From Hyphococcus sp. (GTDB lineage Bacteria > Pseudomonadota > Alphaproteobacteria > Caulobacterales > Parvularculaceae), in NCBI GenBank assembly GCA_021776245.1, contig JAJFGF010000011.1, positions 1 to 64,000 on the forward strand: a DNA stretch of 64,000 bases. The letters are read 5' to 3'. The translations under genes were made by a program, and so were the position numbers. The notes under the pieces were generated by a model, which made no database searches, was not told where the DNA came from, and saw nothing but the letters and a program-made list of their open reading frames with translations. Below are positions 18,187 to 26,922 of this stretch, piece after piece; position 1 is the stretch's first letter; each line of letters begins with the position of its first letter.

Positions 18187-18612
18187 TCACTGCGCTCGTG
18201 ATCGAAACAAATCTTTGAACTTCGCCATGGGCCAGGCGATGATTGCGGCGATCAATAGAGCAAGTACGCCTGCGGCCAGTCCGGCGAGCGGCGAAAACAA
18301 AACAGTCCACGCACCGGGGGTGAGGCCAAACGGTATCTCGATCTCGAGATATTCCGGATTGTTTTTGAAATAGAGCGGCAGAAACGCCGCCTGCGTCCAC
18401 ACCGCAAAGACGCCCGTCAAAAACCCGGCGGCGAATGCGTTTCGCTTTGGCGCAGCTTGCGCAAAAAATACTGCGCCCTTGGCGACGCCGGCAATGATAA
18501 TCAGACCCACAAGATGCTCATAGCCGGCGATCCATGACGCAATCGTCAGCCCGGCGAATAGAAATCCGCTGAGCGACAGCATCAAAACCAGCGGCCAGTT
18601 GATGTTTTTCAT
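18187..18612 (-). CDS. Small multi-pass membrane protein, unknown
   Basis: 141 residues with four hydrophobic segments (VLMLSLSGFLFAGLTIASWI, LIIIAGVAKGAVFF, AAGFLTGVFAVWTQAAFLPL, LLIAAIIAWPM) and a short basic end. The start at 18612 was chosen because the upstream residues are charged and the gene has an AAAGG near the start. It probably forms an operon with the MAPEG gene 13 bases downstream. No family recognised. Confidence 0.65.
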   Translation of the reverse strand: MKNINWPLVLMLSLSGFLFAGLTIASWIAGYEHLVGLIIIAGVAKGAVFFAQAAPKRNAFAAGFLTGVFAVWTQAAFLPLYFKNNPEYLEIEIPFGLTPGAWTVLFSPLAGLAAGVLALLIAAIIAWPMAKFKDLFRSRAQ

Positions 18613-18760
18613 TTCGAAAAGCCTTTCCCGTTTTTTGGCGCGTCCCAACCAGATTCTCTCTCATCTCGAGGCGCCATTGCCGTTGCAGTCATTTGCGGGC
18701 CCAACCCCAATTGACCCTCGAAGGATGAATGGAGCACTGCGCTCGCCGCCATGCATCGCG

Positions 18761-18779
18761 GCTTTTGCTCGGCAAAAGC
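18761..18779. repeat. Perfect 8-bp hairpin GCTTTTGC/GCAAAAGC
   Basis: It has a three-base loop and lies about 200 bases before the TetR gene and 150 bases after the start of the minus-strand membrane protein. It is not followed by a T run, so it is not a typical terminator. Role unknown. Confidence 0.7.
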
Positions 18780-18921
18780 GCCTCGGCATGAGGGGTCGTA
18801 TATTGCGCGCACCCTCACTTTTGATTCCGCGCCCTGCGAGCCTCAATGGGCCGCGCACTATTCCCTACTCGCCATTCGCCATTCATCCTTTGCTGCCTGC
18901 GCTCTTGCGATTCATTCTATG

Positions 18922-18948
18922 ACCATTTATTGATATTGGTCAAATGGT
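18922..18948. promoter_or_regulatory. Candidate operator: ACCATTT...AAATGGT around an FNR-like box
   Basis: ACCATTT at 18922-18928 and AAATGGT at 18942-18948 are perfect complements with a 13-base centre, and the centre contains TTGATattgGTCAA (18930-18943), with the same half-sites as the site at 8659. It ends 27 bases before the TetR ATG. It could be the TetR operator, an FNR/FixK-type site, or both. Confidence 0.5.
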
Positions 18949-18975
18949 TTTACTGAATGATCTGATGGGAAACAG

Positions 18976-19584
18976 ATGCCCAGAGCCTTTAATCAGCGGG
19001 AAGAGCGCCAAATAGGCGAGCGCCTGCGCCAGGACGGACTCAGGCTTTTCGCCGCCCAGGGCGTGCTTAAAACCAGCGTCGAGGAAATCACAAGATCCGC
19101 GGCCATCGCCAAGGGGTCGTTCTATAAGTTCTATGAATCCAAGGAGGTGTTGTTTTTCGAATTGCTCGAAGAGACGCAAAACGCGATCCGCGCCCCGCTG
19201 CTGGATGACAAGATTTTAAAATCCCGCCAAACCCGCGCGCATTTTGAAAAGCGTCTCCACGCCGTCTTCCGGAGGGTTTGCGACGACCCGCTGATCCAGT
19301 TCATGGGACGCGAAAGCGAGTTTTTAGCGGTCAGCAGAAAAGTCCCGCCAAAGGTGCTTCTCGCCCATCAAAACGACGATCAGGCCTTTCTCGAGGCGCT
19401 GATCAGAAAGTGGAATATGAGGGCGCGGCCGCCCAAACGCGACGTTGTCGCCGCGCGCATGACGCTGCTCTTGCTGGTCAGCCTGCAACGGGACTTTCTC
19501 GGTGAAAAACTGTTTCCTCATGGCCGCGATGCCGCTATTGCAAGCTTGGCGGATTGTTTTTTTGCGCCCGCCAGCAGACGCTGA
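18976..19584 (+). CDS. TetR family transcriptional regulator
   Basis: 202 residues. The helix-turn-helix is clear: TSVEEITRSAAIAKGSFYKF with YESKEVLFFELLEETQNA after it. The ligand domain (HLHAVFRRVCDDPLIQF-like region and a Leu-rich C-terminus) is unlike any known member. A 15-base gap to the DUF1801 gene and the palindrome just upstream suggest autoregulation and operon structure. Ligand unknown. Confidence 0.88.
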   Translation: MPRAFNQREERQIGERLRQDGLRLFAAQGVLKTSVEEITRSAAIAKGSFYKFYESKEVLFFELLEETQNAIRAPLLDDKILKSRQTRAHFEKRLHAVFRRVCDDPLIQFMGRESEFLAVSRKVPPKVLLAHQNDDQAFLEALIRKWNMRARPPKRDVVAARMTLLLLVSLQRDFLGEKLFPHGRDAAIASLADCFFAPASRR

Positions 19585-19599
19585 AACGAAAAGAAAATA

Positions 19600-19980
19600 A
19601 TGACGACAGAATTTGAAGCAGCCTTTCGCAATGCAGAAAAGGCGATGTTGGCCCTGGCAATGAAAGCGCGGGCGCTGCTGTTTAAACTCGACCCGAAAAT
19701 TGTCGAAACCGTCTGGCAAAAGCAAAAGATTGCCGGCTATGGCGTCGGTCCGAAAAAACTGTCGGAACATTATTGCTACATCAGCGTACACAAAGCCCAT
19801 ATCAATATCGGGTTTAATTGGGGCGCCGATCTGCCAGATCCGACGAACCTGCTCGACGGCGCCGGCAAAAAACTGCGCCATGTGAAAATCGCGAATGAAA
19901 AAGACCTCGCGGCGCCCGCCCTGAAGGCGTTGCTGCGGGCTGCCAGGAAAGAGCGGCAAAAGGCGCTGGGGCGAGACTAA
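19600..19980 (+). CDS. DUF1801 (YdhG-like) protein
   Basis: 126 residues. Motifs such as YGVGPKKLSEHYCYISVHKA and INIGFNWGADLPDPTNLL, then KKLRHVKI, match DUF1801 proteins; some relatives (YdhG, frataxin-like Fra) are proposed iron chaperones. It starts 15 bases after the TetR gene and probably shares its transcript. It ends 12 bases before the convergent cupredoxin gene. Function inferred from family only. Confidence 0.8.
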   Translation: MTTEFEAAFRNAEKAMLALAMKARALLFKLDPKIVETVWQKQKIAGYGVGPKKLSEHYCYISVHKAHINIGFNWGADLPDPTNLLDGAGKKLRHVKIANEKDLAAPALKALLRAARKERQKALGRD

Positions 19981-19991
19981 GAACGCAGCCC

Positions 19992-20447
19992 CTATTCAAC
20001 AACAATAATCTTGCCCTTCATCGCCGGATGATAGGCGCAGATATAGCTGCTTTCGCCCGATGCGCCGGCAATAAGCGACCAGCTGTCGCCATTATTTAAA
20101 TTGCCGGAGTTCCACGCGCCCGCTTCATCCGTCGCTGTATGGGGCACGACATCAAGGTTTTTCCAGACAATGCGATCGCCGGATTTAACGGTCAGGTTTG
20201 CCGGCGAGAATTTAAAGCTTTTGATCTCCACAATATGTGTCGTTACAGCATCATCCGCTGTTTCCGCGCTGGCGCTTTCGGCTGTGCTCGACGGCGCCGC
20301 CGCGCGCGTTTCAACGCCAGGCCCGCAGGCTGCAAGCGCTGCTGCGCCAATAAGGATGGCAAATAACCCCGGGCGGGACCGAAAGGCGCAGATGCGCCTT
20401 TCGGTTTCTAATGCCGGGCGGGTGATCGTCGGTATCGGATTTGACAT
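19992..20447 (-). CDS. Cupredoxin (plastocyanin-like) lipoprotein
   Basis: 151 residues. Lipobox LAACG, then a low-complexity Ala/Ser/Thr linker, then a cupredoxin fold with copper ligands visible: PHTATD (His), and YICAYHPAMKG, which gives Cys, His and Met. This is the type I copper-site pattern of plastocyanin/pseudoazurin-like proteins, anchored to the membrane and acting in electron transfer or copper binding. It lies 29 bases downstream of a DUF4142 gene on the same strand. Confidence 0.9.
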   Translation of the reverse strand: MSNPIPTITRPALETERRICAFRSRPGLFAILIGAAALAACGPGVETRAAAPSSTAESASAETADDAVTTHIVEIKSFKFSPANLTVKSGDRIVWKNLDVVPHTATDEAGAWNSGNLNNGDSWSLIAGASGESSYICAYHPAMKGKIIVVE

Positions 20448-20476
20448 GATTGGTGTTCCCTTCGCCCTGATGGCGG

Positions 20477-21007
20477 TTATTTCAGCGATTTTACCATCAT
20501 GCCCGCATGATCTTCATGCACTTCAAACACCGCCAGCGCCGATTTCAGGAGGTCTTTAAATTCCTTATTGTCGGCCGCAGGAATGAACGCCGTTTCAAGA
20601 GTTTCATTGACGAATTGGTGATAACCCAACTCATTTTCCGCATAGGCGCGATCGAAAGCGTTGCCATCCAGCGTGGAAAGTTCATCGCGTTTTGCCTTAG
20701 CATCGGCGACGAGTTGCCGGCTGGTTGCATTGTCTTCCGGCGCGGCGCCGAGTTTTGTCAGCAGCGCAACGGCCTGATCATTAACCGCTGCATGGTCGCG
20801 CAGCATCAGCCCGGCAAATTCGCGCACTTTTGCGTTTTCCGATTTCGCCAGCGCCAAATGGGCGTAGCGGATATCAAGGACGCCGGCGGTATAGGCGATA
20901 TGGGCGATTTGCATATCGGACGGGCCCTCTTCTGCTTTCGCAACGCTAAAGCTCGCGGCGCCCGCCATGATCAGTGCGGCCAGCATGGTTCTTTTGTTCT
21001 TAATCAT
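20477..21007 (-). CDS. DUF4142 periplasmic protein
   Basis: 176 residues from the ATG at 21007, chosen because GGAG lies six bases upstream. Signal peptide (LAALIMAGAASFSVAKAEE) and a four-helix DUF4142 domain (IAHIAYTAGVLDIRYAHLAL, LMLRDHAAVN) rich in alanine and charged residues. These ferritin-like helical proteins are often found in stress-related envelope operons. The order DUF4142 then cupredoxin suggests a small envelope or copper/oxidative-stress unit. Confidence 0.85.
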   Translation of the reverse strand: MIKNKRTMLAALIMAGAASFSVAKAEEGPSDMQIAHIAYTAGVLDIRYAHLALAKSENAKVREFAGLMLRDHAAVNDQAVALLTKLGAAPEDNATSRQLVADAKAKRDELSTLDGNAFDRAYAENELGYHQFVNETLETAFIPAADNKEFKDLLKSALAVFEVHEDHAGMMVKSLK

Positions 21008-21315
21008 CATTGTCTCCATAAGGTTCGGATGCTGTCCCATGACAGCCGATGGCCGCTATCTACGGCGCGGCTGGCGCAATGCCAGCCTGCTTTAGAAACA
21101 ATGGACGATGCGCAAATCAGTCTGGACGCTCTGCATATTTTCGCCGCTTTATCTCGCGATCGTGATGCCTGGCGCGGGCGAAAAGGTATGAATATTGTTG
21201 TTTCTGGCGCGCGCTCGTGTTGCACAAAGCGTGCGTCAGGCGCACATGCGCGAACGGCGCCAGGCGAGGCTGAACTGCAAAAGGCCAAACAGAAATTCAC
21301 GAGGTTGATCCGCCC
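21008..21315. other. Divergent intergenic region
   Basis: No gene is seen. It must hold promoters for the minus-strand DUF4142/cupredoxin pair and the plus-strand AraC gene. I see no strong palindrome beyond short GCGC-rich ones. Confidence 0.5.
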
Positions 21316-22257
21316 ATGGATGTGTTGAACGACATTGTCGATACGCTGCACTTGAAGGGCGTTTTATATTTTCGCACGGATTTTACGCCGCCCTGGGCGA
21401 TTGCGGTGCCGGCGTTTGAATCCGCGGCGCGTTTTCATCTCGTGGTTCAGGGCCGGCTTTTTGTGAAACTTCAATCCGGCGCAGCGGTGGAACTGGGGCC
21501 CGGCGATCTCATCATGATCCCCGATGGCTGCGGCCATACGATTTCATGCACCCCCATTAAAGAAGAAGCAGCGTCACTGGAACAGGTGATCGAAGAAAGC
21601 GGTTATGACGGCACAGGCGTTTTTACCCTGGGCGACGGCGATCCTAACGCATCGGTGCAACTCATTTGCGGTCATTTCACCTTTCGGTCCGGCGCCGATC
21701 ATCCTTTGCTGCGCGCCCTTCCTGAATTTTTACGCGTCACCAGCGCCATTCGCGCCAAACACACATGGCTCGATGAAGTGTTAAGACTGGTCGTGCGCCA
21801 GATTTTCACCGAACCGGAAAACTCCACGGCCACCATCACCCGTCTTTCCGAAGTTATTTTCATTGAAACGTTACGGGCATGCCGCGATCAATCGCCAAAG
21901 CTTGCGCAGATTATCGGCGCCCTCAACCAAAAACAGATCGGCGAAGCGCTGCTGTTGATGCATGACCGGCTCGACGAGCCCTGGACCATCGACAAACTGG
22001 CGGGAGAAGTGGGCATGTCGCGCAGCAAATTTGCCGAGCGGTTTCGTGAAACCGTTGGCTGCGGCCCAATGACCTATTTGACGGATTGGCGCATTCAAAA
22101 AGCGATCAATCTTTTGACCGCGTCGCAATTAAGCGTGCAACAGATCGCCGCCAAAACCGGCTATCAATCGCCCGCCGCCTTTACCCGCGCCTTTTCGCAA
22201 AAGCTTGGCGTTTCACCGAAGCAATATCGCCGTGCGGATGGCGAGATGGTGCATTAA
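21316..22257 (+). CDS. AraC family regulator with N-terminal cupin
   Basis: 313 residues. Residues 1-110 form a cupin sensor (FHLVVQGRLFVKLQSG, then ELGPGDLIMIPDGCGHTI). The last 100 residues carry the two helix-turn-helices of AraC proteins (WTIDKLAGEVGMSRSKFAER, LSVQQIAAKTGYQSPAAFTR). The domain order is that of the AraC/cupin_6 group, which often controls a neighbouring oxidoreductase or hydrolase. Its stop codon overlaps that of the convergent serine hydrolase in the sequence TTAA (22254-22257). Confidence 0.9.
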   Translation: MDVLNDIVDTLHLKGVLYFRTDFTPPWAIAVPAFESAARFHLVVQGRLFVKLQSGAAVELGPGDLIMIPDGCGHTISCTPIKEEAASLEQVIEESGYDGTGVFTLGDGDPNASVQLICGHFTFRSGADHPLLRALPEFLRVTSAIRAKHTWLDEVLRLVVRQIFTEPENSTATITRLSEVIFIETLRACRDQSPKLAQIIGALNQKQIGEALLLMHDRLDEPWTIDKLAGEVGMSRSKFAERFRETVGCGPMTYLTDWRIQKAINLLTASQLSVQQIAAKTGYQSPAAFTRAFSQKLGVSPKQYRRADGEMVH

Positions 22258-23522
22258 AGCGCGCCTTCTTCCACCTGTTGCACGCGTACTAACGCAAATT
22301 CGCGAAAGATGTCCTGATAGGCCATGCCAAAATCGGCAAACTCTTCGGTTTTGGAGTTGATATTAAACGCAATCGCCATGTCATAATCCGGGAAAACCAA
22401 AAGCCAGCTTTGCGATCCCCGGCTGACCCCGCCATGATTGGCGTTGCGCGCCATGCCGACGCCGTCGATCTCCCATTCGCGCCAGCGCCAGCCAAGCGCA
22501 TAATCCTGCTCATTGACCTCGCCGCTGGAAAGCTTTTGCGGCGTCCAGAAGGCGTCGCGGGTCTCAACGGAAATATAGTCTGCGTCCAATTGTTTGGCGC
22601 CCATGCGCACAAGATCGGTTGGCGTGGAGGCAAACCCGCCGCCGGGCAATCGATGTGAGAGGTCAACGGGCCGCCATTCGCGCTGGCGGCCGTCCTTTGA
22701 ATAATAAAAGGTCGCAAGATTTTTATTCCCGCCGGCGCGTTTGGGCGCGACAATCGTGGATGTCATGCCCGCCGGCGCCAATACTTCATCGGCAATGATT
22801 TGCCGGTAGGGTTTTCCGGCGGCTTCGCTCATGACCGCGCCCAAAAGCACGGTTCCCAGTGACGAATAATAAAAATCCGTTCCGGGCTCAAAGAGCAACG
22901 GACTTTCGTCAAAAACCTCAACAGCGTCACGCACGTCTTTATAGTGTTTGCGCAGCGCCACCGTTTCATAGAGCCCGGCCAAATCTCCGTTCTCTCTGTA
23001 ATGGGGCATGCCGGCCATATGCGACGCCAGCTGTCGCGGCGTGATGTCTTTCCATGCGGGATTGGGCAGTTTTTTAAGATAGGTCGAAATTGGCGCGTCC
23101 AGATCGATCAGTCCAGCATCCACCAGACGCGCCAGCGCCGTTGCGGTCAGTGCTTTTGAGGTGCTGCCGATGCGGAACTGTGTCTCGGGCGTTGCCGGTT
23201 TCCTGGATTTGATATCGGCCCAGCCGACGGCGCCGCGCCAGACGATCTTTTCGTCTATTAAAACCGCCGCCGAAAAAGCCGGCGCGCCGATCGCTGCCCG
23301 GCGTTCGTCCAATGCGGCAATCACTTTCGCCGCCGCGTCGCCATAGGCCGGATCGAACAGCTCCTGGTTTACCGGCGCTGCGTCATCCATGATGTGCCAG
23401 CCAAAGGGCGGCAGCGGCGCCTTGCCATTATGGGCGTAAAATCCGTAGACCGGCCAAACCAGCCAGGCCAAAGCGAGCAGGATGGCGAGAAGGGTGAACT
23501 TAATGGCGGTGGAAATCTTCAT
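22254..23522 (-). CDS. Serine hydrolase (class C beta-lactamase family), membrane-anchored
   Basis: 422 residues with an N-terminal anchor (FTLLAILLALAWLVWPVYGF). Motifs: S120-T-S-K123, Y219-S-S221 and NHGGVSRGSQSW. The Y-x-N motif reads YSS. It overlaps the GlxA gene upstream by four bases (ATGA), and the two are probably co-transcribed. Its stop codon overlaps that of the AraC gene on the other strand. Fourth of the window's serine hydrolases. Confidence 0.87.
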   Translation of the reverse strand: MKISTAIKFTLLAILLALAWLVWPVYGFYAHNGKAPLPPFGWHIMDDAAPVNQELFDPAYGDAAAKVIAALDERRAAIGAPAFSAAVLIDEKIVWRGAVGWADIKSRKPATPETQFRIGSTSKALTATALARLVDAGLIDLDAPISTYLKKLPNPAWKDITPRQLASHMAGMPHYRENGDLAGLYETVALRKHYKDVRDAVEVFDESPLLFEPGTDFYYSSLGTVLLGAVMSEAAGKPYRQIIADEVLAPAGMTSTIVAPKRAGGNKNLATFYYSKDGRQREWRPVDLSHRLPGGGFASTPTDLVRMGAKQLDADYISVETRDAFWTPQKLSSGEVNEQDYALGWRWREWEIDGVGMARNANHGGVSRGSQSWLLVFPDYDMAIAFNINSKTEEFADFGMAYQDIFREFALVRVQQVEEGAL

Positions 23523-24499
23523 GATGCAGCTCCGCTAAATCGATGGCGATATTCTGACGGCGTAACCCCGCGCAGGCGTTCGAAGCTTCGCCGAAAACTG
23601 TCCGCGCTGGCAAATCCCGCATCCAGGGCAATTTCCTCAATGGCTCTGGTTTCATTTGCCAGCCAGCCGCTGGCGGCCTCTATGCGCATGCGCTCAATGT
23701 GCCGGGTCGGCGTCTCGCCAAATGTTTCACTGAACCGGCGCCTGAACTGGCGCTCACTTAAGCCTACGCGTTCCGCCAGGGTCTCCGACGAGAGATCGCC
23801 GGCGACATTGTCGGCAATCCACGCCGCAAGATCGGCAAATTCGCCGGACGCTTTGGCCTGGCGCTGCAATGCGCTCGAATATTGCCGCTGATCGCCCGGG
23901 CGCCGGACAAACACCACCAACCGCCGCGCCACTTCCAAAGCAGCGCTCGGCCCAAGGTCGTCTTCGATGAGGGCCAGCGCCATATCGATACCTGCGGTCA
24001 CGCCCGCCGTCGTAAATATTTTGCCGTCACGCAGATATAAGTCATCCGCAATAATCGTAATTTCCGGAAACCGTTCGGCCGCTTCGTCCGCGTGACGCCA
24101 ATGCGTCGTCACTTGACGGCCATTCAACATGCCTGTCTGCGCCAGGATGAAAAGACCAGTGCAAATGCTGCCGACGCGGCGCACCCGCGCCGCTCTTTTT
24201 TTGAGCCAGGAAATGACAGCGCTGGAAAACGCTGTGGCGCGCGCGCCGGCGCCGCCGGGAATGATCAGCGTATCAAGCGGCGGACAATTTTCCAGCGATG
24301 CATGCGCGCTGATTGAAACGCCGCTCGATGACAGCACCGCAGCCCCATCTGGCGAGATGATGATATTTTCATAGACAGCGCGCTTGGCGCCGGTCAGCTC
24401 ATTGGCTTCCTGGAATGCTTCAAGCGGGCCGAACAGATCGAGCGCCTGCATGCCGTCAAAGGCGAAATATCCAATGCGATGTCGTCTGCGTTGCGCCAT
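23519..24499 (-). CDS. GlxA-type regulator: DJ-1/PfpI domain fused to AraC helix-turn-helix
   Basis: 326 residues. Residues 1-190 are DJ-1/PfpI-like with the conserved SICTGLFILAQTG (Cys nucleophile region) and TTHWRH. Residues 220-320 form the AraC DNA-binding part (SSETLAERVGLSERQFRRRF, EEIALDAGFASADSFRRSF). The family controls varied genes; here the four-base ATGA overlap with the serine hydrolase suggests that enzyme is in its regulon. Ligand unknown. Confidence 0.9.
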   Translation of the reverse strand: MAQRRRHRIGYFAFDGMQALDLFGPLEAFQEANELTGAKRAVYENIIISPDGAAVLSSSGVSISAHASLENCPPLDTLIIPGGAGARATAFSSAVISWLKKRAARVRRVGSICTGLFILAQTGMLNGRQVTTHWRHADEAAERFPEITIIADDLYLRDGKIFTTAGVTAGIDMALALIEDDLGPSAALEVARRLVVFVRRPGDQRQYSSALQRQAKASGEFADLAAWIADNVAGDLSSETLAERVGLSERQFRRRFSETFGETPTRHIERMRIEAASGWLANETRAIEEIALDAGFASADSFRRSFERLRGVTPSEYRHRFSGAAS

Positions 24500-24581
24500 A
24501 GCAGATTTATGGCACAGGCGTCCCTTGTCCGTTAGGTCACAAATCCGGCATTTTTGGACATTTTGGCTTTAATCACGCCGC

Positions 24582-25463
24582 TCACGGCCTGCCAATCTGC
24601 AACAGCCTCACAAGCTCTTCCGGTTTTGCACGTTCCTCCCCATCAAGCGTGCAGCCAATTTCATCGGCAGCGGCGGTAAGCGCTGAAATCCGCTCTGCAT
24701 AGGCCGGGTGCGTCGGACTTGTCGCAATGTCGCGATAGCGATCACGGTACCGCTCAAGATTGCTGACCGCACCCGCACCGCTTCCATAAAACTCGCAAAT
24801 CGTTGACAGGGCTTTTCGGTCGGCGCGAAACTCCTGACTGTGAGACAGCGAGCGCTGCCCGGGGGCGCGCCTGACTATTGTATTCAGCAACGGATTGATT
24901 TTACCCAGCGTCTTGTCGTCAGACATTGCCAGCATATGAAAAACATAAGTCATGCCGCCATTATATCGTGCAATATCGCGATGCTTTACATGCGCCAGCT
25001 CATGGGCGAGCATGAAGGCGATCTCATTTTCAGATTGCGCCGCATTTACCGCTTCCGCATTGATCGTAATCGCGCCAAACCAATGAGTTTGCACCGGCAC
25101 GGCGTCATGCTCGGAATAATAAAGCGCCGGCGCAAATGGAAACCCTTTGTCGGCGCCGGCGCCGCCACTTGTTAACAGCGCCTGCAGCAGCCGATTCAGC
25201 TCGTAATAGGCAGCCTTAGCCTTATCGCTGTTTTCGATATTGATGGTGAGTTCCGGTACGCCAAATACTTCGAGATATCGCGGATCGCCGTCCGGGTCCA
25301 CATAGGCCGATAGCTTGGTCTCCAATTGAGCCTGCTTTACCCGCCATAGCCGTTCTTCCCATTCAGGCGGCGTTAAAGGAACGGTCCATCGACCGGTTGC
25401 AATGACAACGAAACCGATGAGCAGCACCAAAATAATGAGCCGGAAAATGAACTTCATACTCAT
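24582..25463 (-). CDS. M48 family zinc metalloprotease, membrane-anchored
   Basis: 293 residues. An N-terminal membrane helix (FRLIILVLLIGFVVIA) is followed by the zinc motif HELAH at 154-158, the third ligand candidate E211 in HSQEFRADRKAL, and a C-terminal lipophilic tail. This is the HtpX/M48 layout for periplasm-facing proteases that remove damaged or mis-processed membrane proteins. No operon partner is seen; the spacing on either side is about 80-100 bases. Confidence 0.87.
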   Translation of the reverse strand: MSMKFIFRLIILVLLIGFVVIATGRWTVPLTPPEWEERLWRVKQAQLETKLSAYVDPDGDPRYLEVFGVPELTINIENSDKAKAAYYELNRLLQALLTSGGAGADKGFPFAPALYYSEHDAVPVQTHWFGAITINAEAVNAAQSENEIAFMLAHELAHVKHRDIARYNGGMTYVFHMLAMSDDKTLGKINPLLNTIVRRAPGQRSLSHSQEFRADRKALSTICEFYGSGAGAVSNLERYRDRYRDIATSPTHPAYAERISALTAAADEIGCTLDGEERAKPEELVRLLQIGRP

Positions 25464-25561
25464 GCGCTCGTCTTGTTGAAATCACTAACTCATCCTACAA
25501 CCAGCCCGGCGCGTCAGTGATCGACACTTACTCACCTGTCTGAAGCGGAACTCCGCAATAT

Positions 25562-26731
25562 CTAATATGGATCGATGTCGTTCCAATCAGCCGCAGCCGC
25601 AAGTCCATCGATCACGCCCGCGTCTGGCGCCTTGGTCACCGATTTTCCCGGCGCCAGTTTGGACAAGTAGCCATATACAAGAGCGAGGTTTGTTACCGAC
25701 TGATAGGCAAACGGCCCTCCTGGTAAGTCACCATCTTCCAGGTCGTAGCGATCGATTGCCGTGTCGCCGATATTTTGAAGATTAACAAAGCGAACACCCC
25801 GATCGATCAAATATTTCAATGTGCCGCCAACGCCATAAATCGCATAAGCGTCGTTAAGGCCCGCGTTCTTTACGGCAGATTTTGCATCCAACTCTTGAAG
25901 CGCCCTTGCGGCTGCATGATCCCGGCTATTCTTGTACTCAATCAATGACATGGGGTTTGGCGTGTTGTCATAGGGGTGATCGTCGCCCTTAATATTGTCG
26001 ATCACGTAATGTGAAAAACTGTCCGCGCCAAACTGGCTTTCTACCACTTCATACGCGCCGCCATTTGCAGAATTACGGTCAAACACGGTAATCTGCATGG
26101 AATTGGAACCAATGCCCCACACAATTTGATTGCCTGCTATCGGCAATCCTTGCTCGCTCGACACACCGATATATTCGAGAATACCCTCGCCGCGTTGTGA
26201 GACAACCATCGCGTCAAACTGCTGAATGCCGGGGTCAAGCTCCGCTCTGCAGGCGTCCGCAAATTCATTGAAAGTCTGCCTGCCATTGCCAGCGCGCCTG
26301 AATGCGGCGGTTGCGACAGCGCGCAATTTCTCAGCGCTGTATTTTTTTGCTTCAGTACAGAGATCTGCAAATTCTGCTTTATGCCCCTGGATAAATGCTG
26401 GTGTGAAAATATCCCCAGGATCGAGTACCGCAGCGCCAAAATCGATATCGGACTCCACCTCGACCTTTTCGAAGCTGCCGCCCGCTGTTTGTTCTGTTAA
26501 CCAGGTAAAATTCTGCAGTTTTGAATTGCCTGCTGTGTTTGTCGCCACGCATGCAATTTGCATTGTTTGACCGCTGGAGCCCACATCAATAACCGCAAGC
26601 GTATCCGTATTTGGTCCGCATGCTGCTGCTTGCAAAGCGGTTGTTGTTCCGTTTGCCAATCCGCCACTGTGCGTCTCACATGCAGCTAAAATTAGCGCAG
26701 TTGAGCAAAGCAATAATGTTAGCCGTATCAT
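25562..26731 (-). CDS. Ppx/GppA-like exported lipoprotein
   Basis: 389 residues from the ATG at 26731 (GGGGAGGGG upstream); the lipobox is LAACE. The actin-like phosphatase motifs are recognisable but altered: AVIDVGSSGQTMQI, RAVATAAFRRAGNG, WGIGSNSMQITVFD, YGVGGTLKYL. Ppx/GppA enzymes act on polyphosphate or pppGpp in the cytoplasm, so an exported member would be unusual; it may be a sensor or act on periplasmic polyphosphate. No cytoplasmic homolog is next to it. The family link is by motif pattern. Confidence 0.65.
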   Translation of the reverse strand: MIRLTLLLCSTALILAACETHSGGLANGTTTALQAAACGPNTDTLAVIDVGSSGQTMQIACVATNTAGNSKLQNFTWLTEQTAGGSFEKVEVESDIDFGAAVLDPGDIFTPAFIQGHKAEFADLCTEAKKYSAEKLRAVATAAFRRAGNGRQTFNEFADACRAELDPGIQQFDAMVVSQRGEGILEYIGVSSEQGLPIAGNQIVWGIGSNSMQITVFDRNSANGGAYEVVESQFGADSFSHYVIDNIKGDDHPYDNTPNPMSLIEYKNSRDHAAARALQELDAKSAVKNAGLNDAYAIYGVGGTLKYLIDRGVRFVNLQNIGDTAIDRYDLEDGDLPGGPFAYQSVTNLALVYGYLSKLAPGKSVTKAPDAGVIDGLAAAADWNDIDPY

Positions 26732-26922
26732 GAGCCCCTCCCCAAAATCCCCAAGCAACTTTACTATTGCAGCCAAAGATGGTCAACGTGTGAGCAAGTT
26801 CCAAACAGAACAATCACATAGCGAATGACCTGCAATCGAATAGCCTTCACGGGTCGGCTGTGACCTAAGACAAGCGTCCTGCTGGCCATTCGGCCGAAAT
26901 TTGGATACACTGGCAAAGCCGC

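Larger units (their letters stand above)
18613..18975. other. Divergent intergenic region with hairpin and operator candidates
   Basis: No gene is seen. It contains a perfect 8-bp hairpin at 18761-18779 (GCTTTTGC-TCG-GCAAAAGC) and, near the TetR start, the inverted repeats noted separately. The GAAGGATGAATGG and CATGAGGGGTCG stretches resemble fragments of a common intergenic repeat, but this is only impression. Confidence 0.45.

Noticed and set aside
18613-18975. Gene in the divergent gap before the TetR gene
   Set aside because: Frames are short with no ribosome site or family pattern.
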